Notes: generated by a model not told the origin, from the sequence alone. A stretch of 64,000 nucleotides of DNA from Myxococcales bacterium (GCA_009692425.1 SHZF01000014.1:19957-83956); one strand, 5' to 3'. Shown: positions 25,693 through 34,852, counted from the first letter of the stretch. Numbers and translations are program-made.

Positions 25693-26937
25693 ATGGAACC
25701 CGGCGCGATCCTCAAGGAACTGAACATCCGCACGCTCAAGGAGTTGAGCTTGGCGAACCGGCGCGTGCTGGTGCGGGCCGACTTCAATGTGCCGATGGAC
25801 GCCGAAGGCCGCATCACCGACGACACGCGACTGCGCGGCACGCTGCCGACGATCGAATTCGTGCGCAAGGCCGAGGGGCGGCTGATCCTGGCGTCGCACC
25901 TGGGCCGGCCGAAGGGCAAGAAGTCGCCGAAGGATTCGTTGGAGGTCGTGGGACGCTGGCTGGCCGAAGCGCTGAGCAGCGACGTGTTGGTGCCCGACGA
26001 TTGCATCGGCGACGCGGCGGCCCACCTTGTGCAGAACCAGCGACCGGGCCAGGTGATCCTGCTGGAAAATCTGCGCCACCACGCTGGCGAGGAAGAGAAC
26101 AGCGAAGATTTCGCGCGCAAACTCGCAGACCTGTGCGACGTTTACGTCAACGACGCGTTCGGCACCGTGCACCGCGCCCACGGCTCGGTCGTCGCGTTGC
26201 CGCGGCTGGTCCCGTCCCGGGGCGCGGGGCTCCTGCTGGAACGCGAAGTCGAGATGCTGTCGCGCCTCGTGCAGAGCCCTGATCAGCCGTACTTCGCGCT
26301 GCTCGGGGGCGCGAAGGTCAGCGACAAGATCGAGGTCATCGAAAGTCTGATCCCGCTCGTCTCGGGCCTCGTGATCGGGGGCGCGATGGCGTGCACGTTC
26401 CTCGCCGCCCAGGGCCACGATCTGGGCAAGTCGAAGGTCGAAAAGGATCACGAGGGCCTGGTGCGCCACCTGCTCAAGCGGTGTGCGGAGCGGGGCGTGC
26501 TCGTGCTGCTGCCGCTCGACCATGTGGTGGTCAAGGCGCTGACGCCCGCTGCACCGCACCGGGTGGTGCGCAACGGCGAATTCGAACCGGACGACATGGC
26601 GGTCGACATCGGTCCCGCAACGATCGAACTTTTCACGAACGCGCTCGCTGGCCGCGTCCCGGGTCAGACGACGGCGCCGCGCACCGTGCTGTGGAACGGG
26701 CCGATGGGCGTGTTCGAGATGGACGCGTTTGCCACCGGCACGACGGCGGTCGCGCGGGCAGTCGGCCAGTCGGCAGCGGTCAGCGTGATCGGCGGAGGCG
26801 ATTCGGCGGCGGCGATCAAGAAGGCGGGCGTCACGCCCCTGGTCACGCACGTCTCGACGGGTGGCGGCGCGAGCCTCGAATTCCTTTCGGGTCGGTCGAT
26901 GCCGGGCATCCAAGCCCTGCGCGGCGGCCGGCGCTAG
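25693..26937 (+). CDS. pgk: Phosphoglycerate kinase
   Basis: A 414-residue kinase transferring phosphate from 1,3-bisphosphoglycerate to ADP. The family stretch Val-Arg-Ala-Asp-Phe-Asn-Val-Pro lies near residue 28, Ser-His-Leu-Gly-Arg-Pro-Lys-Gly near 71, and Asn-Asp-Ala-Phe-Gly-Thr-Val-His-Arg-Ala-His near 152. The C-terminal nucleotide site has Val-Ile-Gly-Gly-Gly-Asp-Ser. Eighteen bases separate it from tpiA. Confidence 0.96.
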   Translation: MEPGAILKELNIRTLKELSLANRRVLVRADFNVPMDAEGRITDDTRLRGTLPTIEFVRKAEGRLILASHLGRPKGKKSPKDSLEVVGRWLAEALSSDVLVPDDCIGDAAAHLVQNQRPGQVILLENLRHHAGEEENSEDFARKLADLCDVYVNDAFGTVHRAHGSVVALPRLVPSRGAGLLLEREVEMLSRLVQSPDQPYFALLGGAKVSDKIEVIESLIPLVSGLVIGGAMACTFLAAQGHDLGKSKVEKDHEGLVRHLLKRCAERGVLVLLPLDHVVVKALTPAAPHRVVRNGEFEPDDMAVDIGPATIELFTNALAGRVPGQTTAPRTVLWNGPMGVFEMDAFATGTTAVARAVGQSAAVSVIGGGDSAAAIKKAGVTPLVTHVSTGGGASLEFLSGRSMPGIQALRGGRR

Positions 26938-26955
26938 CGCCAGCAGGAGCGAACG

Positions 26956-27720
26956 ATGCCTCGTACGCCCATCGTCGGCGGGAACTGGAAGATGAACACG
27001 GACCTCGCGCAGGCCGGCACGCTGGCCGCTGAGGTGCGCCACCGGCTCGGTTCGCAGCGCGGCTGTGACGTGGTCGTCTTCCCACCGTTTCCGTTCCTGC
27101 GCCCAGTCACGGAACGCCTGGACGGTTGTCGGGTCGAAGTCGGCGCCCAAGACGTGGCCACCGAGGCCAAGGGAGCGTTCACGGGCGCGGTGGCCGGTGC
27201 CATGATCGCGTCGTGCGGTGCGTCGTGGGTACTCATCGGTCACAGCGAGCGGCGCAGCGTGTTCGGCGACAGTGACGCAGTCGTAGCCAAGAAGTTGAGC
27301 GCGGCCCTGGCCGTCGGGCTCAAGCCGGTGTTGTGTGTGGGCGAGAGCCGGTCCGAACGAGAGGCGGGCCAGACGTTTGCGGTCGTGCGGCGGCAGTTGG
27401 AGTCCGCGCTGGCGGGCCTCGCCACCGACACGTTGCGAGCGCTCGTCATCGCGTACGAACCTGTCTGGGCGATCGGTACCGGCCTCGTGGCGACGCCCGC
27501 CCAAGCCCAGGAAGTCCACGCCTTCGTGCGCGGCACCGTCGCCGACTTGCTGGGCCGCGCATTCGCCGACGCGGTCCGCCTGCAGTACGGTGGCAGCGTC
27601 AAGGCCGACAACGCCGCCGGCCTGTGGGCCCAACCCGACATCGACGGCTTTCTCGTCGGCGGCGCCAGCCTCGAAGCCGAGGGCTTCGCCGCAATCGTGC
27701 GGGCCCGCCGCGCCGATTAG
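26956..27720 (+). CDS. tpiA: Triosephosphate isomerase
   Basis: A 254-residue TIM barrel interconverting dihydroxyacetone phosphate and glyceraldehyde 3-phosphate. Lys12 sits in Gly-Asn-Trp-Lys-Met-Asn, His96 in Ile-Gly-His-Ser-Glu-Arg-Arg and catalytic Glu168 in Ala-Tyr-Glu-Pro-Val-Trp-Ala-Ile-Gly-Thr-Gly. All expected residues are present. A 45-bp gap precedes secG. Confidence 0.97.
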   Translation: MPRTPIVGGNWKMNTDLAQAGTLAAEVRHRLGSQRGCDVVVFPPFPFLRPVTERLDGCRVEVGAQDVATEAKGAFTGAVAGAMIASCGASWVLIGHSERRSVFGDSDAVVAKKLSAALAVGLKPVLCVGESRSEREAGQTFAVVRRQLESALAGLATDTLRALVIAYEPVWAIGTGLVATPAQAQEVHAFVRGTVADLLGRAFADAVRLQYGGSVKADNAAGLWAQPDIDGFLVGGASLEAEGFAAIVRARRAD

Positions 27721-27765
27721 TCTCCATCCACTCGCCCGCAACCTGCCCCGCAAAGGTCACACGCC

Positions 27766-28230
27766 ATGCTCTACGCCCTCGCCGTCACGGTCTACGTGAT
27801 CGTCAGCCTGTTCCTCATCGTCGTCGTCCTGTTGCAGCCGGGCCAGATGCGCGGCCGCGGCGGCACCTTCGGCGGCGGTTCGTCAACGGGCTCGGCGTTC
27901 GGGGGCCGCGGCGTCTCGCCGATCATGAAGCGGATCACGACGGGGGCGGCGGCAACCTTCATGATCCTGTCGATCGTGCTCGCCCGCGCCGGCAGTGATT
28001 CGTCGGCCGTCGACGGCACCAAGTTGCCGGAAGCGGCCGCGGTCGGTGCACCCGCTGCGCCCGAAAAGCCGGACGACAAGGCCGCAACGCCCGTCGTGCC
28101 CGTCGTGCCCGTCGTGCCCGCCGCCGCTCCGTCAGAGCCAACTGCCGTTCCGTCCGTGCCGGCAGCCGCCGCAGCCGTACCTGCGCCCGCAGCGCCCGCC
28201 GCCCCGGCCGCCACGCCCGCCACACCGTAG
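27766..28230 (+). CDS. secG: Protein translocase subunit SecG with long C-terminal tail
   Basis: A 154-residue inner-membrane SecYEG subunit. Two membrane helices lie at about 3-22 and 58-78. Between them is the conserved cytoplasmic Leu-Leu-Gln-Pro-Gly-Gln and Gly-Gly-Ser-Ser-Thr-Gly-Ser-Ala-Phe-Gly. The usual protein ends shortly after helix two. Here about 75 extra residues follow, rich in Pro, Ala and Val with Val-Val-Pro-Val-Val-Pro repeats. The tpiA-secG link is common in bacteria. Confidence 0.92.
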   Translation: MLYALAVTVYVIVSLFLIVVVLLQPGQMRGRGGTFGGGSSTGSAFGGRGVSPIMKRITTGAAATFMILSIVLARAGSDSSAVDGTKLPEAAAVGAPAAPEKPDDKAATPVVPVVPVVPAAAPSEPTAVPSVPAAAAAVPAPAAPAAPAATPATP

Positions 28231-28251
28231 TCTCCTGCCCAAAGGAACCTG

Positions 28252-29070
28252 ATGCCCCACGCTCTCGAACCGCTGGTCCGCGCGGCATTTTTGGATCGCT
28301 CCCTGCTGGCCGATCGCCGCCATGCCGGTGCGGTACTCGACGTGGTCGCCGCGCTCGACCGTGGCACGCTGCGGGTTGCCGAGCCGACGCCTGCGGGATG
28401 GATCGTGCACGACTGGGTCAAGCAGGCGATCCTGTTGTATTTCCAGGTCGCCACGATGACGGTCCACGAGGTCGGACCGTTCGAGTTCCACGACAAGATC
28501 CCGCTCAAGCACAACCTGTCGGCCCAGGGCGTGCGCGTTGTGCCGCCCGGGGTCGCCCGCTTCGGCAGCTTTCTGGAGCCCGGCGCAATCCTGATGCCCG
28601 CCTATGTCAACATCGGCGCCCGCGTCGGGGCCCGCACGATGATCGACACCTGGGCGACGGTCGGCAGTTGTGCGCAGATCGGCGCAGACGTGCACATTGC
28701 GGGCGGCGTCGGCGTCGGCGGCGTGCTCGAACCGCCGGCGGCACGCCCCGTGATCATCGAAGACGGCTGCTTCATCGGCTCGCGCTGCATTGTCGTCGAG
28801 GGCGTCCACGTGGAGCAGGAGGCCGTGCTCGGCGCCAACGTCGTGCTGACGGCATCGACGGCGATTCTCGACGTCACCGGCGCTGAGGTCGTCGAGTATC
28901 GCGGCCGGGTGCCCGCACGCTCGGTGGTGATTCCAGGCACGCGGCCCAAGCGCTTCGCGGCCGGCGAGTACGGCGTGCCGTGCGCGCTCATCATCGGCCT
29001 GCGCAGCGAGGCGACCGACCGCAAGGTGTCGCTAAACGCGGCGCTGCGCGATTTTCAGGTGGCAGCCTAG
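28252..29070 (+). CDS. dapD: 2,3,4,5-tetrahydropyridine-2,6-dicarboxylate N-succinyltransferase
   Basis: A 272-residue enzyme of lysine and diaminopimelate synthesis, using succinyl-CoA. The N-terminal helical part carries Trp-Ile-Val-His-Asp-Trp-Val-Lys-Gln-Ala-Ile-Leu near residue 46. A left-handed beta-helix follows with hexapeptide repeats, including Met-Pro-Ala-Tyr-Val-Asn-Ile-Gly-Ala and Asp-Thr-Trp-Ala-Thr-Val-Gly-Ser. Length is normal. It is the last gene of the plus-strand series and converges on serS. Confidence 0.95.
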   Translation: MPHALEPLVRAAFLDRSLLADRRHAGAVLDVVAALDRGTLRVAEPTPAGWIVHDWVKQAILLYFQVATMTVHEVGPFEFHDKIPLKHNLSAQGVRVVPPGVARFGSFLEPGAILMPAYVNIGARVGARTMIDTWATVGSCAQIGADVHIAGGVGVGGVLEPPAARPVIIEDGCFIGSRCIVVEGVHVEQEAVLGANVVLTASTAILDVTGAEVVEYRGRVPARSVVIPGTRPKRFAAGEYGVPCALIIGLRSEATDRKVSLNAALRDFQVAA

Positions 29071-29088
29071 TTCGAATACGCGGACAAG

Positions 29089-30450
29089 TCAGCGTGACCA
29101 CGCCGGAATCTGTGCAAACGGCAGGTACGGCAGCAGCGCGGCCGGCAGCGCGACTGAGCCGTCTTCGCGTTGGTGGTTCTCCAGCACCGCGATCAGTGCA
29201 CGTGATACGGCGACGGCGGTCCCGTTCAACGTATGGACGAAGCGCGGCTTCTGGCCCTCGCCGGGCTTGACGCGAATGCCGAGACGGCGTGCCTGGAAGT
29301 CCGTGCAGTTCGATGCCGACGTCACTTCGCCCCACACGCCGCGCCCGGGCAGCCACGCCTCGACGTCGAACTTGCGCCACGCCGGCGCCCCGAGATCGCC
29401 CGCCGCAATGTCCAGCACGCGGTACGGCACCTCGAGCGCTTGGAAGATTTCCTCCTCGATCGCGAGCAGTTCGGCGTGGTGGGCATCCGATGTGGCGAGT
29501 TCGCCATCGCAGAACACGAACATCTCGACCTTGGTGAACTGGTGCACACGGTACAGCCCGCGCGACTCGCGGCCGCCCGCACCGGCCTCGGTCCGGAAGC
29601 AATGCGACAGGCCTGCAATCCGCAAGGGCAACCGCTCCGCATCGATCACGTCGCCCGCCAACATGCCGCCGATCGGGATTTCAGCGGTGCCGACCAGGCA
29701 CAGGTCGTGGCCTTCGATGTAATAGACCTGCGATTCCGGTCCGCGCGGCGCGAAGCCAATGCCCTCGAGCACGGCTGGCCGCGCGAGGTCTGGCGTAATC
29801 ACGGGCCGGAATCCCCGTTTCACCAGCAGTTCCAGGGCAAATCGCTGGAGCGCCAGGTCGAGGAATACGAGTTCTTCGCGCAGGAAGTAGAATTTCTGCC
29901 CCGCGACCTTGGCGCCCGCCTCGAAGTCGACGAGCCCGTGGGCCTCCGCCAGCTCCACGTGGTCCTTGGGCCGAAAACCGAATGCACGCGGAGTGCCCCA
30001 GGTTTTCAGCACACGGTGATCGGTGTCGGCGGCGCCTGCCGGTACATCGGGATGCGTCAGATTGGGCAGGCTGCGGTTGCGGGCGTCGAGTTCGGCGTCG
30101 AGGGCTTCGACGCGGGCGCGGAGTTCAGGCTCGAGCGTCTTGCAGCGCTTGCCTGCGCCGACCAGCCACGCACGGTCCTTGGCAAAGGCGTGGGAGTCGG
30201 CAGGCATCCCGATTTCCGCGTGCAGCCACGGCGCCAGCGCGGTGCGCAGTCCGCCGCCATCCAGATCGAGGCGTCCCGTCTGGCGGGCGAGCACGTTCGC
30301 TCCGTGCCGCAACTCTTCCAGGCGCACAAGCGTCCGGTTGCGCTCAGCGTAAGCAGCGGCGATCGCGGCGACATCGACATCGACGTGGCGGCGGATGCAA
30401 TTGGCCTGGACCGCTTCGACGTTCGCGGCGACGTGGCGGAGATCGAGCAT
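29089..30450 (-). CDS. serS: Serine-tRNA ligase
   Basis: A 453-residue class II aminoacyl-tRNA synthetase. The N-terminal coiled-coil arm (about 25-110) binds the long variable arm of tRNA-Ser. The catalytic core has motif 2 (Phe-Arg-Thr-Glu-Ala-Gly, then Gly-Leu-Tyr-Arg-Val-His-Gln-Phe) and a C-terminal motif 3 region ending in Leu-Asn-Gly-Thr-Ala-Val-Ala-Val-Ser-Arg. The ATG at 30450 gives the start Met-Leu-Asp-Leu-Arg expected of the family. It lies 37 bp downstream of the hydrolase-like gene and probably shares its transcript. Confidence 0.96.
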   Translation of the reverse strand: MLDLRHVAANVEAVQANCIRRHVDVDVAAIAAAYAERNRTLVRLEELRHGANVLARQTGRLDLDGGGLRTALAPWLHAEIGMPADSHAFAKDRAWLVGAGKRCKTLEPELRARVEALDAELDARNRSLPNLTHPDVPAGAADTDHRVLKTWGTPRAFGFRPKDHVELAEAHGLVDFEAGAKVAGQKFYFLREELVFLDLALQRFALELLVKRGFRPVITPDLARPAVLEGIGFAPRGPESQVYYIEGHDLCLVGTAEIPIGGMLAGDVIDAERLPLRIAGLSHCFRTEAGAGGRESRGLYRVHQFTKVEMFVFCDGELATSDAHHAELLAIEEEIFQALEVPYRVLDIAAGDLGAPAWRKFDVEAWLPGRGVWGEVTSASNCTDFQARRLGIRVKPGEGQKPRFVHTLNGTAVAVSRALIAVLENHQREDGSVALPAALLPYLPFAQIPAWSR

Positions 30451-30487
30451 GGGCGCCGCCTTCCGGCATTCGCCGGGGTCCGCCAGT

Positions 30488-31375
30488 CTAGTACGCGACG
30501 GGCGTCGAATCGAGGGGCGGCGCGGCCACCGGTGCCCGTGCGAGCACCGGCCCGAGCGCCGCGTAGAGCCAGCCGACAAGGTCGCCGCGCAGGGTGGGCA
30601 GGCTCAGCAGTGCGATGCCACTATGCAGGCCCGGCACGACGACGGCGCGGCGATTCAGGAGGCGCGCCAACAATTCCCGGCCGGCGTCGGCGCTCTCCGA
30701 CTTGTCGGCAAAGGCCACGAAGACCTGCCGCCGCGCGATCGACTCCACCGCGTCCCGAACATCGAGGTCCGGGACGTCGATAGCAGCCGAGAGCGCCACC
30801 AGCGCGCTGACCTCGTCGTGCCCGGCGGCGTACAGCAGGACGGCGGTTGCGGCGTCGTCGGCAGCGAGCACTGCAATGGGTGCCGGCGCAGCCCCCGGCC
30901 GCACGCGCAGGGCGGCCAGCGCGGCCGCCAGGAGCAAGGCCTGCTCGCGCACGCGTGCCGTCCGATCGGCGATAGGCGGCGCGCCGGCCACGCCCTCGAG
31001 GGTTGCCACGGCGGCGTCGCGGTGGGCGCGCAGCGTCTCCAGCACAGGCAGCCACGCCGGAACGTCGGCAGCATCCGCAGCGGCCGCCACCACGAGCGGA
31101 GCGCCGGCCTCGCGCGACGGCCACAGTCGCACATCGAGCGTGCGCCCGTCGGGCAGCGGCACGGCAATTCGCCTGCCGGGACCCAGCGGAGCCACGCGGC
31201 GGGGCCGGGGCACCTCTGTCTGCGGGGCGCCGAGCGTGCGGTCGTCGGCCGACGCGATGGGGCGCTGCGGCATCGGTGCCGTCGGGTCCGGGTCGACCAC
31301 CGCGAAGTGCCCGACGATCAAGGCCGTCAGGACAGCCAGCAAGGCGAGCAATGCCCAGGCTTGGCGCGTCTGCAT
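30488..31375 (-). CDS. Membrane-anchored alpha/beta-hydrolase-like protein, probably non-catalytic
   Basis: A 295-residue protein with one N-terminal membrane helix (about 6-24), a Pro-rich linker and a domain of alternating beta/alpha pattern recalling alpha/beta hydrolases of the dienelactone type. Where a Gly-x-Ser-x-Gly nucleophile elbow is expected, I see Leu-Ala-Ala-Asp-Asp-Ala-Ala. A catalytic Ser is therefore not evident, and it may be a pseudoenzyme. A likely acid region (Phe-Ala-Asp-Lys-Ser-Glu) and a His (Gly-Leu-His-Ser) remain. The fold call is tentative. The ATG at 31375 is at the divergent start with the lipoprotein gene at 31549. Confidence 0.55.
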   Translation of the reverse strand: MQTRQAWALLALLAVLTALIVGHFAVVDPDPTAPMPQRPIASADDRTLGAPQTEVPRPRRVAPLGPGRRIAVPLPDGRTLDVRLWPSREAGAPLVVAAAADAADVPAWLPVLETLRAHRDAAVATLEGVAGAPPIADRTARVREQALLLAAALAALRVRPGAAPAPIAVLAADDAATAVLLYAAGHDEVSALVALSAAIDVPDLDVRDAVESIARRQVFVAFADKSESADAGRELLARLLNRRAVVVPGLHSGIALLSLPTLRGDLVGWLYAALGPVLARAPVAAPPLDSTPVAY

Positions 31376-31548
31376 CCGTTCGCCGCCGCCGGCAAGAAGG
31401 GAGCCGACCCGGGCGTTGTAGCGTCGGGCCGCGCGGTCGGCAACTCGGAGCGGTGGCGCGCCGCATCGCCACGCGCACCGTCGATGTGGTCGCACCCCGC
31501 CGCGTGCGGTACCGTACGGAGCCTGCCCGCGGCAGGCTTCGGGTCTGG

Positions 31549-32334
31549 ATGCACGGCCTCGCCGCGATGCTGCTGTTCCTGTTCGCTTGCGGCTGCGCCA
31601 CACGGACGCTGGCGGTTTCCGTCGGGCCTGCCGCTGCCGGGTCCACACGCTCCAGCGACGCGACCGCCGAGCAGGACTCCCCTGCAGGAGGATCAGACGC
31701 CGCCGGCGCGGCCGAGTCGCGGACCTCGATCGCGAACGTGGGCCAGAATCCTGCGGCATCCTGCGGCACAGGCAAGCCGCCTGGCCCGGACGCCTTCGTT
31801 GCAGACGTGCCGCCGCCGCCCGCCACCTGCCCGGCAGCGCCGTCGCCCCTCTTCGCCGAAGAGGCGGCACCACCGCCGACGCTGGCTGTCGAACTTGGCA
31901 TCGCCGCTCCGCCCGACGGTGCATTCGCCCTCCTGGCGCCGGGCACGTGGCGCCCCATCGATCACGGCGTCCAGGGTGGCATGCACGTGGCGGTCGGCAT
32001 CCGGGTGGGCCTTCCCGGCGAAAAGGCGGCAAAGCTGCTGGCCCAGATTCACGCCACGGCAGCGCTGTCGTGCGATCCCGTGGCGGCAACCTCGATCCCG
32101 GCCCGTTGGCTCGTCCAGGCGGCGGGCGCGGCAGATGCCTACACGGACGTCATCCCGAGCGGGCCTCCGCTGTGGCTCATCTTTCCAGAGCCCGGCACAC
32201 AATCTGCCAAGTATTGCGGCCGATGGCTGCGCCTCCACGTGCAGGTCCGCATCAAGGGCACGGCGCTGTGGGGCGAGACGACCCTCGCGGTTCGTCTGTA
32301 CGACGGGCTGGTCGCGGGCCGGGAGGCCCCCTGA
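31549..32334 (+). CDS. Putative lipoprotein of unknown function
   Basis: A 261-residue protein. The hydrophobic N-terminus ends in Phe-Ala-Cys-Gly-Cys, so acylation could be at Cys14 or Cys16. A Ser/Ala/Gly-rich linker is followed by a beta-rich domain from about residue 105, with Trp-Arg-Pro-Ile-Asp-His-Gly-Val-Gln-Gly-Gly and two Cys residues. I do not recognise the family. The start ATG is chosen because the lipobox begins soon after it; upstream GTG codons are possible. Confidence 0.55.
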   Translation: MHGLAAMLLFLFACGCATRTLAVSVGPAAAGSTRSSDATAEQDSPAGGSDAAGAAESRTSIANVGQNPAASCGTGKPPGPDAFVADVPPPPATCPAAPSPLFAEEAAPPPTLAVELGIAAPPDGAFALLAPGTWRPIDHGVQGGMHVAVGIRVGLPGEKAAKLLAQIHATAALSCDPVAATSIPARWLVQAAGAADAYTDVIPSGPPLWLIFPEPGTQSAKYCGRWLRLHVQVRIKGTALWGETTLAVRLYDGLVAGREAP

Positions 32335-32423
32335 GGGACCCCTTGCGATCGCGCAACGAGCCTCAGCAGCAAGGGGCTGGCGCTGCACCATTTTTCTGGC
32401 CAAGCTGCGGCCGGCGCGGGCAA

Positions 32424-32453
32424 TTGACACTCGTAGCGGCCGAATGGTAGGTT
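32424..32453 (+). promoter_or_regulatory. Candidate promoter
   Basis: TTGACA at 32424-32429 is a perfect -35. TAGGTT at 32448-32453 follows after 18 bases. The -10 lies in a small inverted repeat GGTT-GTCT-AACC (32450-32461). The transcript would have a leader of about 270 bases before the lipoprotein start. Confidence 0.5.
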
Positions 32454-32562
32454 GTCTAACCGTAAGAACCGCACCGGCGAGGCCTGCGCTCAGGTTCGCC
32501 TGCTCGGCGGGTCTCCCCCGCATCGGCACGTCGGTCGGTTTGAACGGGCACGCCGCCCAAAG

Positions 32563-32580
32563 AGTCCAGCGCGCTGGACT
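32563..32580. promoter_or_regulatory. 18-bp perfect palindrome, possible operator or hairpin
   Basis: AGTCCAGCG and its exact reverse complement abut without a spacer. It lies between the promoter-like site and the lipoprotein start. The dyad could bind a dimeric regulator. As RNA it would form only a short stem, because there is no loop sequence. Confidence 0.45.
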
Positions 32581-32734
32581 TGACGCTGTGTTGCTGCTAG
32601 GAGTGTTGTCGCGACGCGCCAGCTTGGCTCCCACGCGGGAGCCTCGGGCGGAGGCACTTCAGACGAGTGCTATAGCATTGAGGAACCATCGGCTGCGGCA
32701 GGGAAGAACCATGGGCAGCAGAACGGAGGAAATG

Positions 32735-34852
32735 ATGTCTCGCCTGATCGACCGTGCTTGGCTACGTGCCGCCCCCGTTGCCGTACTCGGCGTCGTCGTG
32801 CTCGGCTTGGGCGCGTGCGCTGAGGACGTGCCCACCGCTGGCGGTGAGAAGACCGACGTCGCCGAATCGGATTCGCAAGGCGCGACGGGTGAGGTGGCTA
32901 CAACGCCCGACACGACCGCGGCTCCTGACGTGACCGTGACGCCCGATGTCCCCGTGACGCCCGATGTCCCCGTTTCGCCCGACGTGGCCCCTGAGCCCGA
33001 CGTGGTTCCGATCGACACCTCCGAGGTGAAGACGAATCTGTGCCCAGGCGGCGCGAACTGCGACTGCAAGGACTCGAAGGAATGCGACACGGGGCTCTGC
33101 CTCGAGACGCCCGACGGCAAGAAGTGCGGCCAGAAGTGCTCCGATGCGGCGTGCTCGGCCGGCTACGGCTGCAAGGTTGTCGATACCGGCGGCGGCGATC
33201 CCGTGAGCTTCTGCGTGCCCCTCGCGCTGGCCACGTGTTCGCCGTGCCAGGTCAACAAGGACTGTCAGGTGCAGGGCCTCACCGACGCGCTGTGCATCGC
33301 GTACGGCGGCGCCGGCAAGTTCTGCGGCTCGGCGTGCACGAAGGACGAGGAGTGCCCGGGCAAGGAGTACGGCTGCGTCAACATCACCGACGAAGGCACA
33401 GGCAAGACGTCGAAGCAGTGCAAATTGAAGACGAAGCCCGGCACCGGCGCCGACTGCAGCAAGGACGCCAAGGTGTGTGGCACCGGCGAAGTGTGCGACG
33501 CGGGCAAGTGCGCGATCCAGCCGGCGTGTGCTTGCTCAGCGTGGGCCAAGCAGTCGGGCCTGAAGACGACCTGTAGCGCGGCCGATTTCGGCAAGAGCTG
33601 CACGGCGGAGCGCAAGTGTGGACCGAACGGCCTCGAGGACTGCACGGCCAAGGTCGTGCCGTGCTCGGTCAAGGGCTTCAAGGACGGCACGAACAAAGCG
33701 TGCACGACGAACGCCGAATGCACAGACAAGGGCGAAGAGTGCAACGCCGGCAAGTGCGCGGTCCTGATCGGCGAATGCAAGGGCGAGCCGGCGTGCGGCA
33801 GCACGGCCAGCTGTGCCAAGATCGACCCGCCGGTGGCCGAAACCTGCGACGCCAAGGACAACGACTGCGACGGCGCAACCGACGAGGAGTTCACCTGGAA
33901 GAACCCGGTGGACGGCGCCGAACTGAAGTGGGGCGCCAGTTGCGGCGCCGGACCGTGCGCGGGCGGCTCCGTCGTTTGCGAGACGAACATCAAGGCGGCG
34001 TGCTCCACGGCTGCGAAGGCGAAGGCGACCGAGGACTGCAACAACGTCGACGACGACTGCAATGGCAAGCTCGACGACCTGACCTGCGACGACAAGAACG
34101 AGTGCACGGACAATGCGTGCGCTTCGACGACCTCGACCTGCACGAATCCGCCGAATTCCTCGAAGTGCGACGACAAGAATGCGTGCACTGGCGAAGACGC
34201 TTGCGACGGCAAGGGCGCCTGCATCGGCAAGGTCAAGGACTGCGGCGACGCCAAGCAGTGCACCAAGGACGAGTGCGACCCGACGAACGGGAAGTGCGCG
34301 AACCCGAACCTGGTCGGCTCATGCGACGATGCGAATGCGTGCTCGATCGGCGACAGCTGCGGCGACAACAAGGGCGTGTACGAGTGCCTGCCCGGCAAGG
34401 ACCCGCTCAAGTGCGACGATGCAAACGCGTGCACCGACGACGTGTGCGACACGCTCAAGGGCTGCCAGTCCAAGCCGAACGCCGGCACGTTCTCGTGCTA
34501 CTCTGGCGACGAGAAGTCCAAGGGCGTCGGCGTCTGCAAGGAGGGCGTCAAGAAGTGCGACCCGGCGACGGGCAAGATCCTGGACAAGTGCGAGAATGAA
34601 GTGGTGCCGTCGAAGTCCGAGGCCTGCGACGGCAAGGACGACACCTGCGACGGCAAGACGGACGAGGGCTGCAAACCGACGTCGGTCGCGATCACGTTCT
34701 CTTCGGCTTATGTGCAGGGCAAGTCGGGCGACAAGCAGCTCCAGATGCTGGTCGGCCCGTCGGGGCCGGTCGGCAAGGCCAAGGGCACGGGCAAGTACGA
34801 GGTCGACTTCGGCTTCCTGGCTTGGCTCAAGGCGCTCGTGGGCGGCAAGTAA
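32735..34852 (+). CDS. Large Cys-rich lipoprotein with MopE-like metal-binding motifs
   Basis: A 705-residue lipoprotein with lipobox Gly-Leu-Gly-Ala-Cys (Cys28). An Asp/Thr/Val/Pro-rich linker (about 35-90) has repeated Thr-Pro-Asp-Val-Pro-Val. Some 70 Cys residues follow, in many short repeats. Three segments of the form Cys-x-x-x-Asp-Asp-x-Cys-(Asp/Asn)-Gly-x-x-Asp-(Glu/Asp) match the putative metal-binding repeat (PF11617 type). GGAGGA at 32725-32730 favours the ATG at 32735; 32732 and 32711 are alternatives. Such proteins are thought to sit at the cell surface. The C-terminal 60 residues lack Cys and may form a separate beta domain. Confidence 0.75.
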   Translation: MSRLIDRAWLRAAPVAVLGVVVLGLGACAEDVPTAGGEKTDVAESDSQGATGEVATTPDTTAAPDVTVTPDVPVTPDVPVSPDVAPEPDVVPIDTSEVKTNLCPGGANCDCKDSKECDTGLCLETPDGKKCGQKCSDAACSAGYGCKVVDTGGGDPVSFCVPLALATCSPCQVNKDCQVQGLTDALCIAYGGAGKFCGSACTKDEECPGKEYGCVNITDEGTGKTSKQCKLKTKPGTGADCSKDAKVCGTGEVCDAGKCAIQPACACSAWAKQSGLKTTCSAADFGKSCTAERKCGPNGLEDCTAKVVPCSVKGFKDGTNKACTTNAECTDKGEECNAGKCAVLIGECKGEPACGSTASCAKIDPPVAETCDAKDNDCDGATDEEFTWKNPVDGAELKWGASCGAGPCAGGSVVCETNIKAACSTAAKAKATEDCNNVDDDCNGKLDDLTCDDKNECTDNACASTTSTCTNPPNSSKCDDKNACTGEDACDGKGACIGKVKDCGDAKQCTKDECDPTNGKCANPNLVGSCDDANACSIGDSCGDNKGVYECLPGKDPLKCDDANACTDDVCDTLKGCQSKPNAGTFSCYSGDEKSKGVGVCKEGVKKCDPATGKILDKCENEVVPSKSEACDGKDDTCDGKTDEGCKPTSVAITFSSAYVQGKSGDKQLQMLVGPSGPVGKAKGTGKYEVDFGFLAWLKALVGGK

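Larger units (their letters stand above)
32335..32734 (+). other. 400-bp gene-free leader before the Cys-rich lipoprotein
   Basis: No gene is supported here. It holds a sigma70-like promoter (32424-32453), an 18-bp perfect palindrome (32563-32580) and an extended -10-like TGCTATAGC (32668-32676) about 60 bases before the start. The base composition is less GC-biased than the neighbours, as expected for regulatory DNA. Confidence 0.5.
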
